Shown piece by piece: positions 6,806-13,039 of a DNA stretch of 16,530 nucleotides. The notes beneath the pieces were generated by a model. It was given only the letters and a program-made list of their open reading frames with translations, was not told where the DNA came from and ran no database searches. The stretch covers positions 1 to 16,530 of the forward strand of contig JAFDXS010000007.1 in assembly GCA_018267795.1 (NCBI GenBank). The letters are read 5' to 3'. This stretch comes from Bacteroidota bacterium (GTDB lineage: Bacteria; Bacteroidota; Bacteroidia; Chitinophagales; Chitinophagaceae). Both the position numbers and the translations under genes were made by a program. Within the stretch, counting starts at the first letter, position 1. Each line of letters starts with the position of its first letter.

Positions 6806-7369
6806 ATGAAATTTCTTATTGCAGGACTGGGGAATATTGGTGCTGAATATGATGCTACACGTCATAACATAGGATTTGATGTGGCAGATACCTTTGTGAT
6901 AAAGCATGGTGGCAGCTTTGCTTTAGACCGACATGCATTTAAGGCTGAATGCAAATGGAAGGGGAAGACTTTCGTAGTGATAAAGCCAACTACTTACATG
7001 AACCTTAGCGGTAAAGCAGTAAAGTACTGGATGGACAAAGAGAAGATACCGCTGGAAAATGTACTGGTGATAATGGATGATAAAGCCCTGCCGCTTGGCA
7101 CCCTGCGTCTACGCGCATCAGGCAGTGATGCGGGACATAACGGGCTTAAGAATATAGCACTGGTGCTGATGACTGACCAATATCCGCGGCTGCGCTTTGG
7201 TATTGGCGACAACTTCCCTAAGGGTAAGCAAGTGGATTTTGTGCTGGGCAGGTGGACACCGAGTGAGCTGCCTATAGTGAAAGAAAATGTGCTGAAAAGC
7301 GTAGATGTGATAGAAAGCTGGGCTGCACAGGGAATAGCAAAGACGATGAGCTTATATAACAAAGGATAG
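6806..7369 (+). CDS. pth: Peptidyl-tRNA hydrolase
   Basis: Cleaves the ester bond of peptidyl-tRNAs that drop off the ribosome and recycles the tRNA. The 187-residue protein has all the family's active-site positions: N10 in GLGNIG, catalytic H20 in TRHNIGF, N66 in TTYMNLSG, D92 in IMDDKALPLG and N112 in AGHNGLK, plus RLRFGIG later on. The length is standard. It is on the same strand as prs and rplY, as in many bacteria, but separated from rplY by a terminator and a small membrane-protein gene. It ends before the bidirectional hairpin at 7394. Confidence 0.96.
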   Translation: MKFLIAGLGNIGAEYDATRHNIGFDVADTFVIKHGGSFALDRHAFKAECKWKGKTFVVIKPTTYMNLSGKAVKYWMDKEKIPLENVLVIMDDKALPLGTLRLRASGSDAGHNGLKNIALVLMTDQYPRLRFGIGDNFPKGKQVDFVLGRWTPSELPIVKENVLKSVDVIESWAAQGIAKTMSLYNKG

Positions 7370-7393
7370 AAGGGTTTACAAGGTTATTTATTA

Positions 7394-7422
7394 AACGCCC
7401 TGCACGAAGAGTGCAGGGCGTT
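7394..7422. terminator. Bidirectional hairpin terminator between pth and the P5C dehydrogenase gene
   Basis: AACGCCCTGCAC (7394-7405) pairs perfectly with GTGCAGGGCGTT (7411-7422) over 12 bp around the loop GAAGA. It lies between convergent genes, 24 nt after pth and 10 nt after the minus-strand stop. The tail is AT-rich on both sides but not a clean T-run. Confidence 0.8.
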
Positions 7423-7432
7423 GCAATATTAT

Positions 7433-9064
7433 CTATTCTGCATGAAACGGATACCTGTAATCAGTAACAGGTACGAATGTTTCTTTGATCGTTCTTACAC
7501 TGAGCCAACGATAAAGATTGAGGATAGAACCTGCTTTATCATTAGTACCTGAAGCACGGGCACCGCCGAAAGGCTGCTGCCCTACTACTGCGCCTGTTGG
7601 CTTATCGTTGATATAGAAGTTACCAGCAGCGTTTACCAGCTTCTTCGTCATGAACTCTATGGAGTAACGGTCTTGGGAGAAGATAGCACCTGTGAGGGCG
7701 TATGGAGATGTTTTATCAACAATATCCAGCATTTCTTCCCATTTGTTCTCATCATATACGTAGATAGTAAGTACCGGGCCGAAAAGCTCCTCGCACATTG
7801 TAACGTAATAAGGATCGTAAGCTTCTATGATAGTAGGATCGATGAAATAACCATGTGTTTTGTCGTAGCCGCCACCGCAGATGATCTTGGCTTTACCATC
7901 GCTGTGCTTTACGCCATCAATATATTTAACAAGGCTGTTGAATGATTTTTCGTCAATAACAGCATTGATGAAATTGGTAAAATCATCTACAATACCCATC
8001 TTCATTGTTTCCAGCTCTACACAAAGCTTTTCCTTTATTTGCGCCGCAAGATTTGAAGGCAAGTACGCCCTGGAAGCAGCCGAGCATTTCTGGCCCTGGT
8101 ATTCGAAAGCACCACGTGCCAGATTAGCTACTACAGCATCAGCATTAGCGCTTGGATGTACGAATACAAAGTCTTTACCGCCAGTTTCACCTACAATACG
8201 AGGGTAGCTTTTATATTTTGCTATGTTCTCCCCTATTGTCTTCCACATGGTTTGGAATACGCCTGTAGAGCCTGTGAAATGCACGCCTGCGAAATGAGGA
8301 TTTGCAAAACAAACTTCACCAACTAATGCGCCGGGTGGATAAATGAGATTGATAACGCCGGCAGGAAGACCTGCTTCAAGCAATATCTCCATGAACACAC
8401 TTGCACTATATACCTGTGTATTAGCCGGCTTCCATACCACTACGTTGCCGCACATAGCAGGCGCTGTAGGAAGGTTGCCTCCTATGGCTGAGAAGTTGAA
8501 TGGCGTAACTGCCAGTACAAAACCTTCCAGCGGGCGGTACTCCATACGGTTATCAAAACCTTGTGGAGATAGTGGTTGCTGGGCGTAAACCTGGCTAAGG
8601 AAGTGAACATTGAAACGAAGAAAATCTATCAGCTCACAAGCGCTGTCTATTTCTGCCTGATAAGCGTTTTTGCTTTGGCCCAGCATAGTAGCCGCGTTCA
8701 TTTTGAAACGATATTTGGTAGCAAGCAGTTCTGCTGCCTTTAAGAAAATGGTAGCACGATGCTCCCAACTGGTATTTGCCCAGGCCTCGCGTGCAGTAAG
8801 TGCCGCATCGATAGCCATATTGATATGCTCTGCGGTACCTTCATGAAAGTGGCCCAGCAGGTGATTTGTTTCATGTGGTGGGCGAATTTCTTTTTTATTG
8901 CCGGTAAATACCTGCTGACCATTTATATACATAGGTATATCGCGTATTTCAGCTTTGAGGTCAGCAATGGCTTTTTTTAGTGCTTTACGTTCCGGTGTAT
9001 GGTGTGCATAACTTAAAACAGGTTCGTTCTTAGGCTCTGCGAAGTGAAAATATCCGTTTGACAT
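7433..9064 (-). CDS. pruA: L-glutamate gamma-semialdehyde (1-pyrroline-5-carboxylate) dehydrogenase
   Basis: Oxidises glutamate semialdehyde (the open form of P5C) to glutamate with NAD+, the second step of proline catabolism. The 543-residue aldehyde dehydrogenase has the signature TPFNFSAIGGNLPTAPA (187-203), WKPANTQVYSA (cofactor lysine K212), FTGSTGVF (263-270), the general base E293 in VGETGGKD and the nucleophile C327 in YQGQKCSAASR. The N-terminal EPVLSYAHHTPERKALKKA resembles mitochondrial ALDH4A1-type enzymes, which are monofunctional and of similar length. There is no fused or adjacent proline dehydrogenase, so the first step must be encoded elsewhere. ATG 9064 is the first start after the -7 element at 9088-9095. 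It is probably a single-gene unit. Confidence 0.94.
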   Translation of the reverse strand: MSNGYFHFAEPKNEPVLSYAHHTPERKALKKAIADLKAEIRDIPMYINGQQVFTGNKKEIRPPHETNHLLGHFHEGTAEHINMAIDAALTAREAWANTSWEHRATIFLKAAELLATKYRFKMNAATMLGQSKNAYQAEIDSACELIDFLRFNVHFLSQVYAQQPLSPQGFDNRMEYRPLEGFVLAVTPFNFSAIGGNLPTAPAMCGNVVVWKPANTQVYSASVFMEILLEAGLPAGVINLIYPPGALVGEVCFANPHFAGVHFTGSTGVFQTMWKTIGENIAKYKSYPRIVGETGGKDFVFVHPSANADAVVANLARGAFEYQGQKCSAASRAYLPSNLAAQIKEKLCVELETMKMGIVDDFTNFINAVIDEKSFNSLVKYIDGVKHSDGKAKIICGGGYDKTHGYFIDPTIIEAYDPYYVTMCEELFGPVLTIYVYDENKWEEMLDIVDKTSPYALTGAIFSQDRYSIEFMTKKLVNAAGNFYINDKPTGAVVGQQPFGGARASGTNDKAGSILNLYRWLSVRTIKETFVPVTDYRYPFHAE

Positions 9065-9087
9065 TTTTTGAATTAAGATTTGAGTTG

Positions 9088-9095
9088 CAAAGTTA
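9088..9095 (-). promoter_or_regulatory. -7 promoter element for the P5C dehydrogenase gene
   Basis: TAACTTTG on the minus strand, followed by CAAC, is an exact consensus match 23 nt before the ATG at 9064. Confidence 0.6.
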
Positions 9096-9105
9096 AGTAA
9101 GATAG

Positions 9106-9133
9106 TCGTAAGTCATAAGTTGTAAGTCGTAAG
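9106..9133. repeat. Short tandem repeat, four copies of a 7-mer
   Basis: TCGTAAG, TCATAAG, TTGTAAG, TCGTAAG in tandem, just upstream of the P5C dehydrogenase promoter. The copies differ from each other at no more than two positions. Confidence 0.85.
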
Positions 9134-9165
9134 TCTATATAATGAAAGCCTATATTAACAAACGG

Positions 9166-9447
9166 AATGTCGCAAATGGGAGAAAATTTACGGCGGGACA
9201 TTTGTGAGGCCATAATGCGCTGGAAGGCTTGCTATTACTATCTTATTATACTTTTGTAAAAAGTAACATTGATGGGCAAAAGCGGACAAAAATGTCGCAA
9301 AAATGTCGCATTTGAAAAAGCATAAAGTAAAATCACCAGGAGGAAGGCAGCTTCGTTTGGAAAGTTGGATACATGAATATCAGGGTTTACAGTATGTCAA
9401 AGAGCTTGTTCTAATTAGCTAATATGATGATCAGCTAATTAGCTAAT
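9166..9447 (+). repeat. Dispersed intergenic repeat, copy R2
   Basis: Collinear with R1 (1978-2223, opposite strand). Shared blocks: GACATTTGTGAGGC at 9197-9210, AAAGTAACATTGATGGGC at 9260-9277, a doubled ATGTCGCA at 9292-9299 and 9303-9310 followed by TTTGAAAA, AGGGTTTACAGT at 9382-9393, TCAAAGAGCTTG at 9397-9408 and CTAATTAGCTAAT at 9411-9423. The last is repeated at 9435-9447 and includes the palindrome AGCTAATTAGCT (9433-9444). The interior between the doubled ATGTCGCA and AGGGTTTACAGT differs in length and sequence from R1. Boundaries are approximate. No transposase or target-site duplication was seen. Confidence 0.75.
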
Positions 9448-9470
9448 GGCAAGTTACGGTTATTGGGATG

Positions 9471-9608
9471 CCAGTTCCAAATTAAGATGTCCACATTATT
9501 AGATTAAAGAAGGAGTTGAATTATGTTTGAGGATTGTTTTTGTTGGATTTGCTTTTGTGTGGTGTCATCTGCGCGAGTGTTGTTGGTGAGGAACACCAAC
9601 AACGGAGA
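9471..9608. repeat. Hairpin-bearing repeat unit A
   Basis: Starts with TTCCAAATTAAGATGTCCACATT (9475 on, quoted with unit B differences at several positions) and ends with a perfect 10-bp hairpin: GTTGTTGGTG (9579-9588), loop AGGAA (9589-9593), CACCAACAAC (9594-9603). It shares its start (22 of 27 bases), hairpin and the trailing GGAGAA/AGAGAA with unit B. No coding frame fits. Confidence 0.6.
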
Positions 9609-9627
9609 ATATACTATCATACAAATA

Positions 9628-9758
9628 CCGATTCCAAAATAAGATATGCACATTGACAAATAGATTGCTATCTATTGTTAAAAGAATAGCCAATTCTTAT
9701 TATTCAAGTTTTTGTCATTTACGTGAAGGTTGTTGGTGAGGAACACCAATTACAGAGA
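9628..9758. repeat. Hairpin-bearing repeat unit B
   Basis: Second copy of the unit at 9471-9608. The start is TTCCAAAATAAGATATGCAC (9632-9651). The hairpin has GTTGTTGGTG (9729-9738), the same loop AGGAA (9739-9743) and CACCAATTAC (9744-9753), with one G-U pair and one mismatch. The two hairpins begin exactly 150 bp apart. The middle part has diverged. Confidence 0.6.
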
Positions 9759-9777
9759 AAAGAAGCACATAGGTACC

Positions 9778-10008
9778 TTAATGAGTAACAGAGGGCCATG
9801 CGCTGCTTTTATCATTTTTCGTCTTCTCTAAGATGGTGGCGGCTTCCTTAATGGCTTCTTCTTTGCCAAGGGCATGTATGAGCATGCAAGTGATGTGGCT
9901 ACTAACGTCATTAAAATAATAGCTATGCTCATTATTTTGCAGCTTTTGGTCTGTTTCTATACAAGAGATTAGGTTATTCCTGAGAAAAGTTATGCGATAG
10001 TTGGACAT
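9778..10008 (-). CDS. Small hypothetical protein
   Basis: A 76-codon ORF I do not recognise. It predicts a mixed soluble protein with a lysine- and glutamate-rich helical stretch (about 47-67, ALGKEEAIKEAATILEKTK) and no membrane segment or known motif. It lies 63 nt downstream of the FMN reductase gene on the same strand, so it could be co-transcribed. A weak promoter-like TAGTTTTT occurs at 10036-10043. It may be a real small gene or a chance ORF next to the repeat-rich intergenic DNA. Confidence 0.5.
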   Translation of the reverse strand: MSNYRITFLRNNLISCIETDQKLQNNEHSYYFNDVSSHITCMLIHALGKEEAIKEAATILEKTKNDKSSAWPSVTH

Positions 10009-10071
10009 AACACATAGCGTTTAAACTAATCACTTAAAAACTATGCCAATAATTAATTTATCTACAGCTGT

Positions 10072-10635
10072 TTACATAAATTCTTTATACCTATTCTCAT
10101 TTTCTATACGCGTAGCTTCGATGCCTTTTGCAAATACGGATAGATTATGTGTTAATAGCCCAGACAATTGGGGGTCTGCAGTGATGCCTGCGGCATCGAG
10201 CCTTCTACCCATGAGTGGCACACGGATACAAGCATCTTCTATGATGGTGGCTGTCATGACGCGCAAAGTCTCGAGCAAGGAGGCCTCGGCATGTGTGGAA
10301 GCGGGTGAGGCATTGAGTAACGCCACAGGCTTATATACAAATTCACCACTACTTACTACCCAATCGAGTGCATTTTTAAGGCTGCCGGGAACGCCATGCG
10401 CATATTCGGGGCTGCAAATAAGTACTGCATCGGCAGCCTGCAATAATGAACGGAAATGAGCAACCGGCTGAGGCAATGAAGCCTCAAGCTCAGGATTGAA
10501 GTGAGGCAGGTCTGCAAGGCCCGTATACAGGCTAACGGCAATATCATCCGGAGCAAGCATAGCCACAGCCTTTAAAATATTTGTATTTGACGAGGTGCTG
10601 CGAAGGCTACCGGATATGGCGAGGATGTTGATCAT
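10072..10635 (-). CDS. NADPH-dependent FMN reductase (flavodoxin-like quinone/azo reductase family)
   Basis: A 187-residue flavoprotein of the NADPH-dependent FMN reductase family (PF03358), which transfers electrons from NAD(P)H through FMN to quinones, chromate, azo dyes or free flavin. Diagnostic segments are the phosphate-binding loop GSLRSTSSN (9-17) and SPEYAHGVPGSLKNALDW (75-92), which closes over the flavin. The frame extends to 10677, but MINILAISGSLR is the normal family N-terminus, so ATG 10635 is chosen. A TCACTTTG at 10648-10655 (minus) is a one-mismatch promoter. The physiological substrate cannot be told from sequence. It is divergent from the YdeI-like gene. Confidence 0.9.
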   Translation of the reverse strand: MINILAISGSLRSTSSNTNILKAVAMLAPDDIAVSLYTGLADLPHFNPELEASLPQPVAHFRSLLQAADAVLICSPEYAHGVPGSLKNALDWVVSSGEFVYKPVALLNASPASTHAEASLLETLRVMTATIIEDACIRVPLMGRRLDAAGITADPQLSGLLTHNLSVFAKGIEATRIENENRYKEFM

Positions 10636-10647
10636 AACAAAATGTGA

Positions 10648-10655
10648 CAAAGTGA
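10648..10655 (-). promoter_or_regulatory. Candidate -7 element for the FMN reductase gene
   Basis: TCACTTTG on the minus strand has one mismatch to TAnnTTTG and lies 12 nt before the ATG. It falls within the longer frame, supporting the shorter start. Confidence 0.35.
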
Positions 10656-10776
10656 TGTAATGTATTGAATGCGTCAACTATGTTTGGTACACTGATAAAC
10701 AAATGTAATGATATCACCTGCACCAGACTATTGATATAATGAATGACGGGCAAGGGAAATTTATTTGCAAATACCC

Positions 10777-10784
10777 TATTTTAG
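10777..10784 (+). promoter_or_regulatory. Candidate -7 element for the YdeI-like gene
   Basis: TATTTTAG has one mismatch to TAnnTTTG and is followed by CAATAC, 19 nt before the ATG at 10804. It is the same octamer as the candidate before the small membrane-protein gene (6452-6459). Confidence 0.35.
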
Positions 10785-10803
10785 CAATACTATTCCTGAT
10801 ACT

Positions 10804-11406
10804 ATGGTGAAAGTAATTGACACGTTTAAAGAATATTATGCAAAGGACAGGGCTGCATGGCGGAAGTGGCTGGAGAAAAACCATAACAAAGAAGAAGGCA
10901 TATGGCTGATATACTATAAGAGTGGTAGTGACAAAACACGGATTGCCTATCCTGAAGCTGTGAAAGAGGCAATATGCTTTGGCTGGATAGACAGCACTAT
11001 ACGACCGATAGACGATGAAAAATACAAGCAATTGTTCATGCCCCGTAAAGAAAAAAGCGGATGGTCTCAACTGAACAAGCAGTATGTGGAAGAATTGACA
11101 GAACTAGGACTAATGACAGAGGCAGGAATAGAAAAAATAGAACAAGCTAAACACCATGGCACCTGGAGCAAACTGGACCATATAGAAACCTTTACTGTGC
11201 CCGAAGACCTGGAAAAGGAGCTAAAAAAAAGTAAGACGGCGCAACAATACTTTGAAGGACTGGGGAAAACCAATAAGAAATACCTGCTGCACTGGCTGAG
11301 CACTGCAAAAAAAGAGGAAACACGCAACGTGAGGATAGATACTATAGTGAGTGCGCTAAAAGAGCAACGAATGCCTGACCGCTATATAAGAAAGCCTAAG
11401 AAGTAG
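10804..11406 (+). CDS. YdeI/OmdA-family protein
   Basis: A 200-residue protein of the YdeI/OmpD-associated family. The N-terminal part (AWRKWLEKNHNKEEGIWLIYYK, then YPEAVKEAICFGWIDST and the FMPRKEKSGWSQLNKQ segment) is the typical family core. The C-terminal part (about 130-193: VPEDLEKELKK, then AQQYFEGLGKTNKKYLLHWL and EETRNVRIDTIVSALKE) matches the OmdA domain. No enzymatic function is established for these proteins, and roles in resistance to cationic peptides or metals in some species do not transfer safely. The frame is open to 10765, but the promoter-like element at 10777 favours ATG 10804. Its stop overlaps by 11 bp the 3' end of the convergent phosphodiesterase gene. Confidence 0.85.
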   Translation: MVKVIDTFKEYYAKDRAAWRKWLEKNHNKEEGIWLIYYKSGSDKTRIAYPEAVKEAICFGWIDSTIRPIDDEKYKQLFMPRKEKSGWSQLNKQYVEELTELGLMTEAGIEKIEQAKHHGTWSKLDHIETFTVPEDLEKELKKSKTAQQYFEGLGKTNKKYLLHWLSTAKKEETRNVRIDTIVSALKEQRMPDRYIRKPKK

Positions 11407-11902
11407 CTGTGCGGGGGCCCAACTCTATAACCTCGCATTGCTTCATATCCCGACCATCAATTACAAAGCGAATAAGGGTGCGTACTTTATGCCAGCCAGA
11501 CTTGCCCGCTGCGCCCGGATTCATGTGGAGGCATTTGAGCTTATCATCATAAATAACCTTGAGGATATGGGAATGCCCGGCAATAAATAGCTGCGGCGGA
11601 TGGGCAACTATCTCCGGCCTGATAGATGGCGCATAACGGCCGGGGTAACCACCTATATGCGTCATGAGCACCTCTACGTCTTCGCATTTCCATCTTAGTT
11701 TTTCCGGATATTCACTCCTGATATCGTAACCATCTATATTGCCATATACTCCTTTTAGCGGTTTGAATGCTTTGAGCGCATCCGCAATCTGCGCTGTGCC
11801 AAAATCGCCGGCATGCCAGATCTCATCGCATTGCTCAAAATGTTTGAACACAGTATCATCAAGATAATTATGCGTATCGGATATAAGCCCTATGCGGGTC
11901 AT
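11396..11902 (-). CDS. YfcE/MJ0936-family metallophosphodiesterase
   Basis: A 168-residue calcineurin-like phosphoesterase with the full set of di-metal ligands: D9 and H11 (SDTHN), D33 (HAGDFG), N55 (GNID), H82 (THIGGYPG), and H110 and H112 (GHSH). Members hydrolyse phosphodiesters such as bis-pNPP, and the natural substrate is usually unknown. The frame reaches 11944, but MTRIGLISDTHN is the normal N-terminus, so ATG 11902 is chosen. It begins 25 nt after the stop of the dusB-like gene and so probably shares its transcript. The 3' end overlaps the convergent gene by 11 bp without a visible terminator. Confidence 0.92.
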   Translation of the reverse strand: MTRIGLISDTHNYLDDTVFKHFEQCDEIWHAGDFGTAQIADALKAFKPLKGVYGNIDGYDIRSEYPEKLRWKCEDVEVLMTHIGGYPGRYAPSIRPEIVAHPPQLFIAGHSHILKVIYDDKLKCLHMNPGAAGKSGWHKVRTLIRFVIDGRDMKQCEVIELGPRTATS

Positions 11903-11927
11903 GAATCGGGAATTTGAATAAGTAAAA

Positions 11928-12920
11928 TTAAACTGCCAGCGCAAGCGAATAGTGCTGTTCTATCTCCTGAAGTATACCTTCGATCTCTGAAAGGTCTTCA
12001 GTAGTGACAAGCCTGTTGCGAAACTCCTTTACATGAGACAAACCTTTGAGATAACTGGCATAGTGGCGGCGCATCTCCAATATACCCAGCTTCTGGCCTT
12101 TCCAGCTGACAGAGCCAAGCAAATGCTTGCGGCAAACATCTATACGCTCTGAGATGGTAGGTGGCTCGAGCATAGTGCCAGTGGCAAGGAAATGCTTGAT
12201 CTCGCGAAATATCCAAGGGTAGCCTATAGCAGCACGGCCTATCATAATGCCGTCCACCCCATACCTGTTTTTATATTCCAGAGCCTTTTGCGGGGTGTCT
12301 ACATCGCCATTACCAAAAATGGGGATATGTATGCGTGGATTTTCTTTGACCTTGGCAATGAGGGACCAGTCGGCCTCGCCTTTGTACATTTGTACGCGGG
12401 TGCGGCCGTGTATACTGAGGGCCTGTATGCCTACATCCTGCAGGCGCATGGCTACCTCTTCTATGTTTTTAGTATTATTGTCCCAGCCGAGACGGGTTTT
12501 AACCGTTACCGGGAGCCTGGTAGCATTCACCACTGCCTTAGTAAGGCGCACCATAAGATCAATATCCTTAAGCACGCCAGCACCAGCACCTTTGCAAACC
12601 ACCTTCTTTACCGGGCAGCCAAAATTGATGTCTACAATATCGGGGTTGGTAGTATCTACTATTTTAGCTGCAAGACCCATAGCTTCCTCATCCCCACCAA
12701 ATATCTGGATGCCTATGGGACGTTCATAATCGAATATATCGAGTTTCTGGCGGCTTTTCATGGCATCGCGAATAAGCCCTTCAGAAGAGATGAACTCAGT
12801 GTACATAAGATCTGCCCCATGTTCCTTGCAAACTGCACGGAAAGGCGGATCGCTCACGTCCTCCATAGGGGCAAGCAGTAAGGGAAAGTCCCCTAAGTCT
12901 ATGTTTCCGATTCTGGCCAT
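11928..12920 (-). CDS. dusB: tRNA-dihydrouridine synthase (DusB family)
   Basis: An FMN- and NADPH-dependent enzyme that reduces uridines in the tRNA D-loop. The 330 residues form a TIM barrel followed by a helical tRNA-binding domain. Visible motifs are LLLAPMEDVSDPPFR (15-29), QIFGG (72-76), DINFGCPVKKV with the catalytic cysteine C102, KTRLGW, SIHGRTRVQMYKG, IFGNGDV and GIMIGRAAIGYPWIF. The longer frame starting at 12953 adds 11 residues lying over the promoter, so ATG 12920 is used. It likely forms an operon with the phosphodiesterase downstream. The divergent neighbour is kup. Confidence 0.95.
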   Translation of the reverse strand: MARIGNIDLGDFPLLLAPMEDVSDPPFRAVCKEHGADLMYTEFISSEGLIRDAMKSRQKLDIFDYERPIGIQIFGGDEEAMGLAAKIVDTTNPDIVDINFGCPVKKVVCKGAGAGVLKDIDLMVRLTKAVVNATRLPVTVKTRLGWDNNTKNIEEVAMRLQDVGIQALSIHGRTRVQMYKGEADWSLIAKVKENPRIHIPIFGNGDVDTPQKALEYKNRYGVDGIMIGRAAIGYPWIFREIKHFLATGTMLEPPTISERIDVCRKHLLGSVSWKGQKLGILEMRRHYASYLKGLSHVKEFRNRLVTTEDLSEIEGILQEIEQHYSLALAV

Positions 12921-12930
12921 TGAAAGTCTG

Positions 12931-12938
12931 CAAAGGTA
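12931..12938 (-). promoter_or_regulatory. -7 promoter element for the dusB operon
   Basis: TACCTTTG on the minus strand, followed by CAG, is an exact TAnnTTTG match 10 nt before the ATG at 12920. It fixes the start against the longer frame. Confidence 0.6.
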
Positions 12939-13005
12939 CGAATGAAGTAACAAATAACAGTTATAAATAAATCCTTAAAACTTACCATAATTATTGATGA
13001 ATGTC

Positions 13006-13013
13006 TAACTTTG
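13006..13013 (+). promoter_or_regulatory. -7 promoter element for kup
   Basis: TAACTTTG, followed by CGCC, is an exact match 26 nt before the GTG at 13040. Confidence 0.6.
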
Positions 13014-13025
13014 CGCCGTATTAAT

Positions 13026-13030
13026 AAGGA
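13026..13030 (+). promoter_or_regulatory. Shine-Dalgarno-like site that supports the kup GTG start
   Basis: AAGGA ends 9 nt before GTG 13040. A TAA at 13025-13027 closes the frame just upstream, so GTG is the only suitable start. Such sites are unusual elsewhere in this window. Confidence 0.5.
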
Positions 13031-13039
13031 AATTCTGCC

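Noticed and set aside
4946..6907. 653-codon open frame on the minus strand, antisense to prs, rplY and the small membrane-protein gene
   Set aside because: The plus strand carries prs and rplY with full family motifs. The antisense product is Ser/Arg/Thr-rich without any recognisable domain and crosses a terminator and promoters, so it is a codon-bias shadow.
9303..9422. 39-codon plus-strand frame inside repeat R2, starting at the second ATGTCGCA and ending in the CTAATTAGCTAA tail
   Set aside because: The frame is not kept in R1, where this interior differs in length and sequence; short and without a promoter. Worth a look only if other copies preserve it.
9065..9777. CRISPR array, considered because of repeated motifs
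   Set aside because: Repeats are few, unevenly spaced and diverged, and no cas gene is present.
12192..12881. 229-codon plus-strand frame over the dusB gene
   Set aside because: Antisense to a clear DusB protein; no motif of its own and no promoter.
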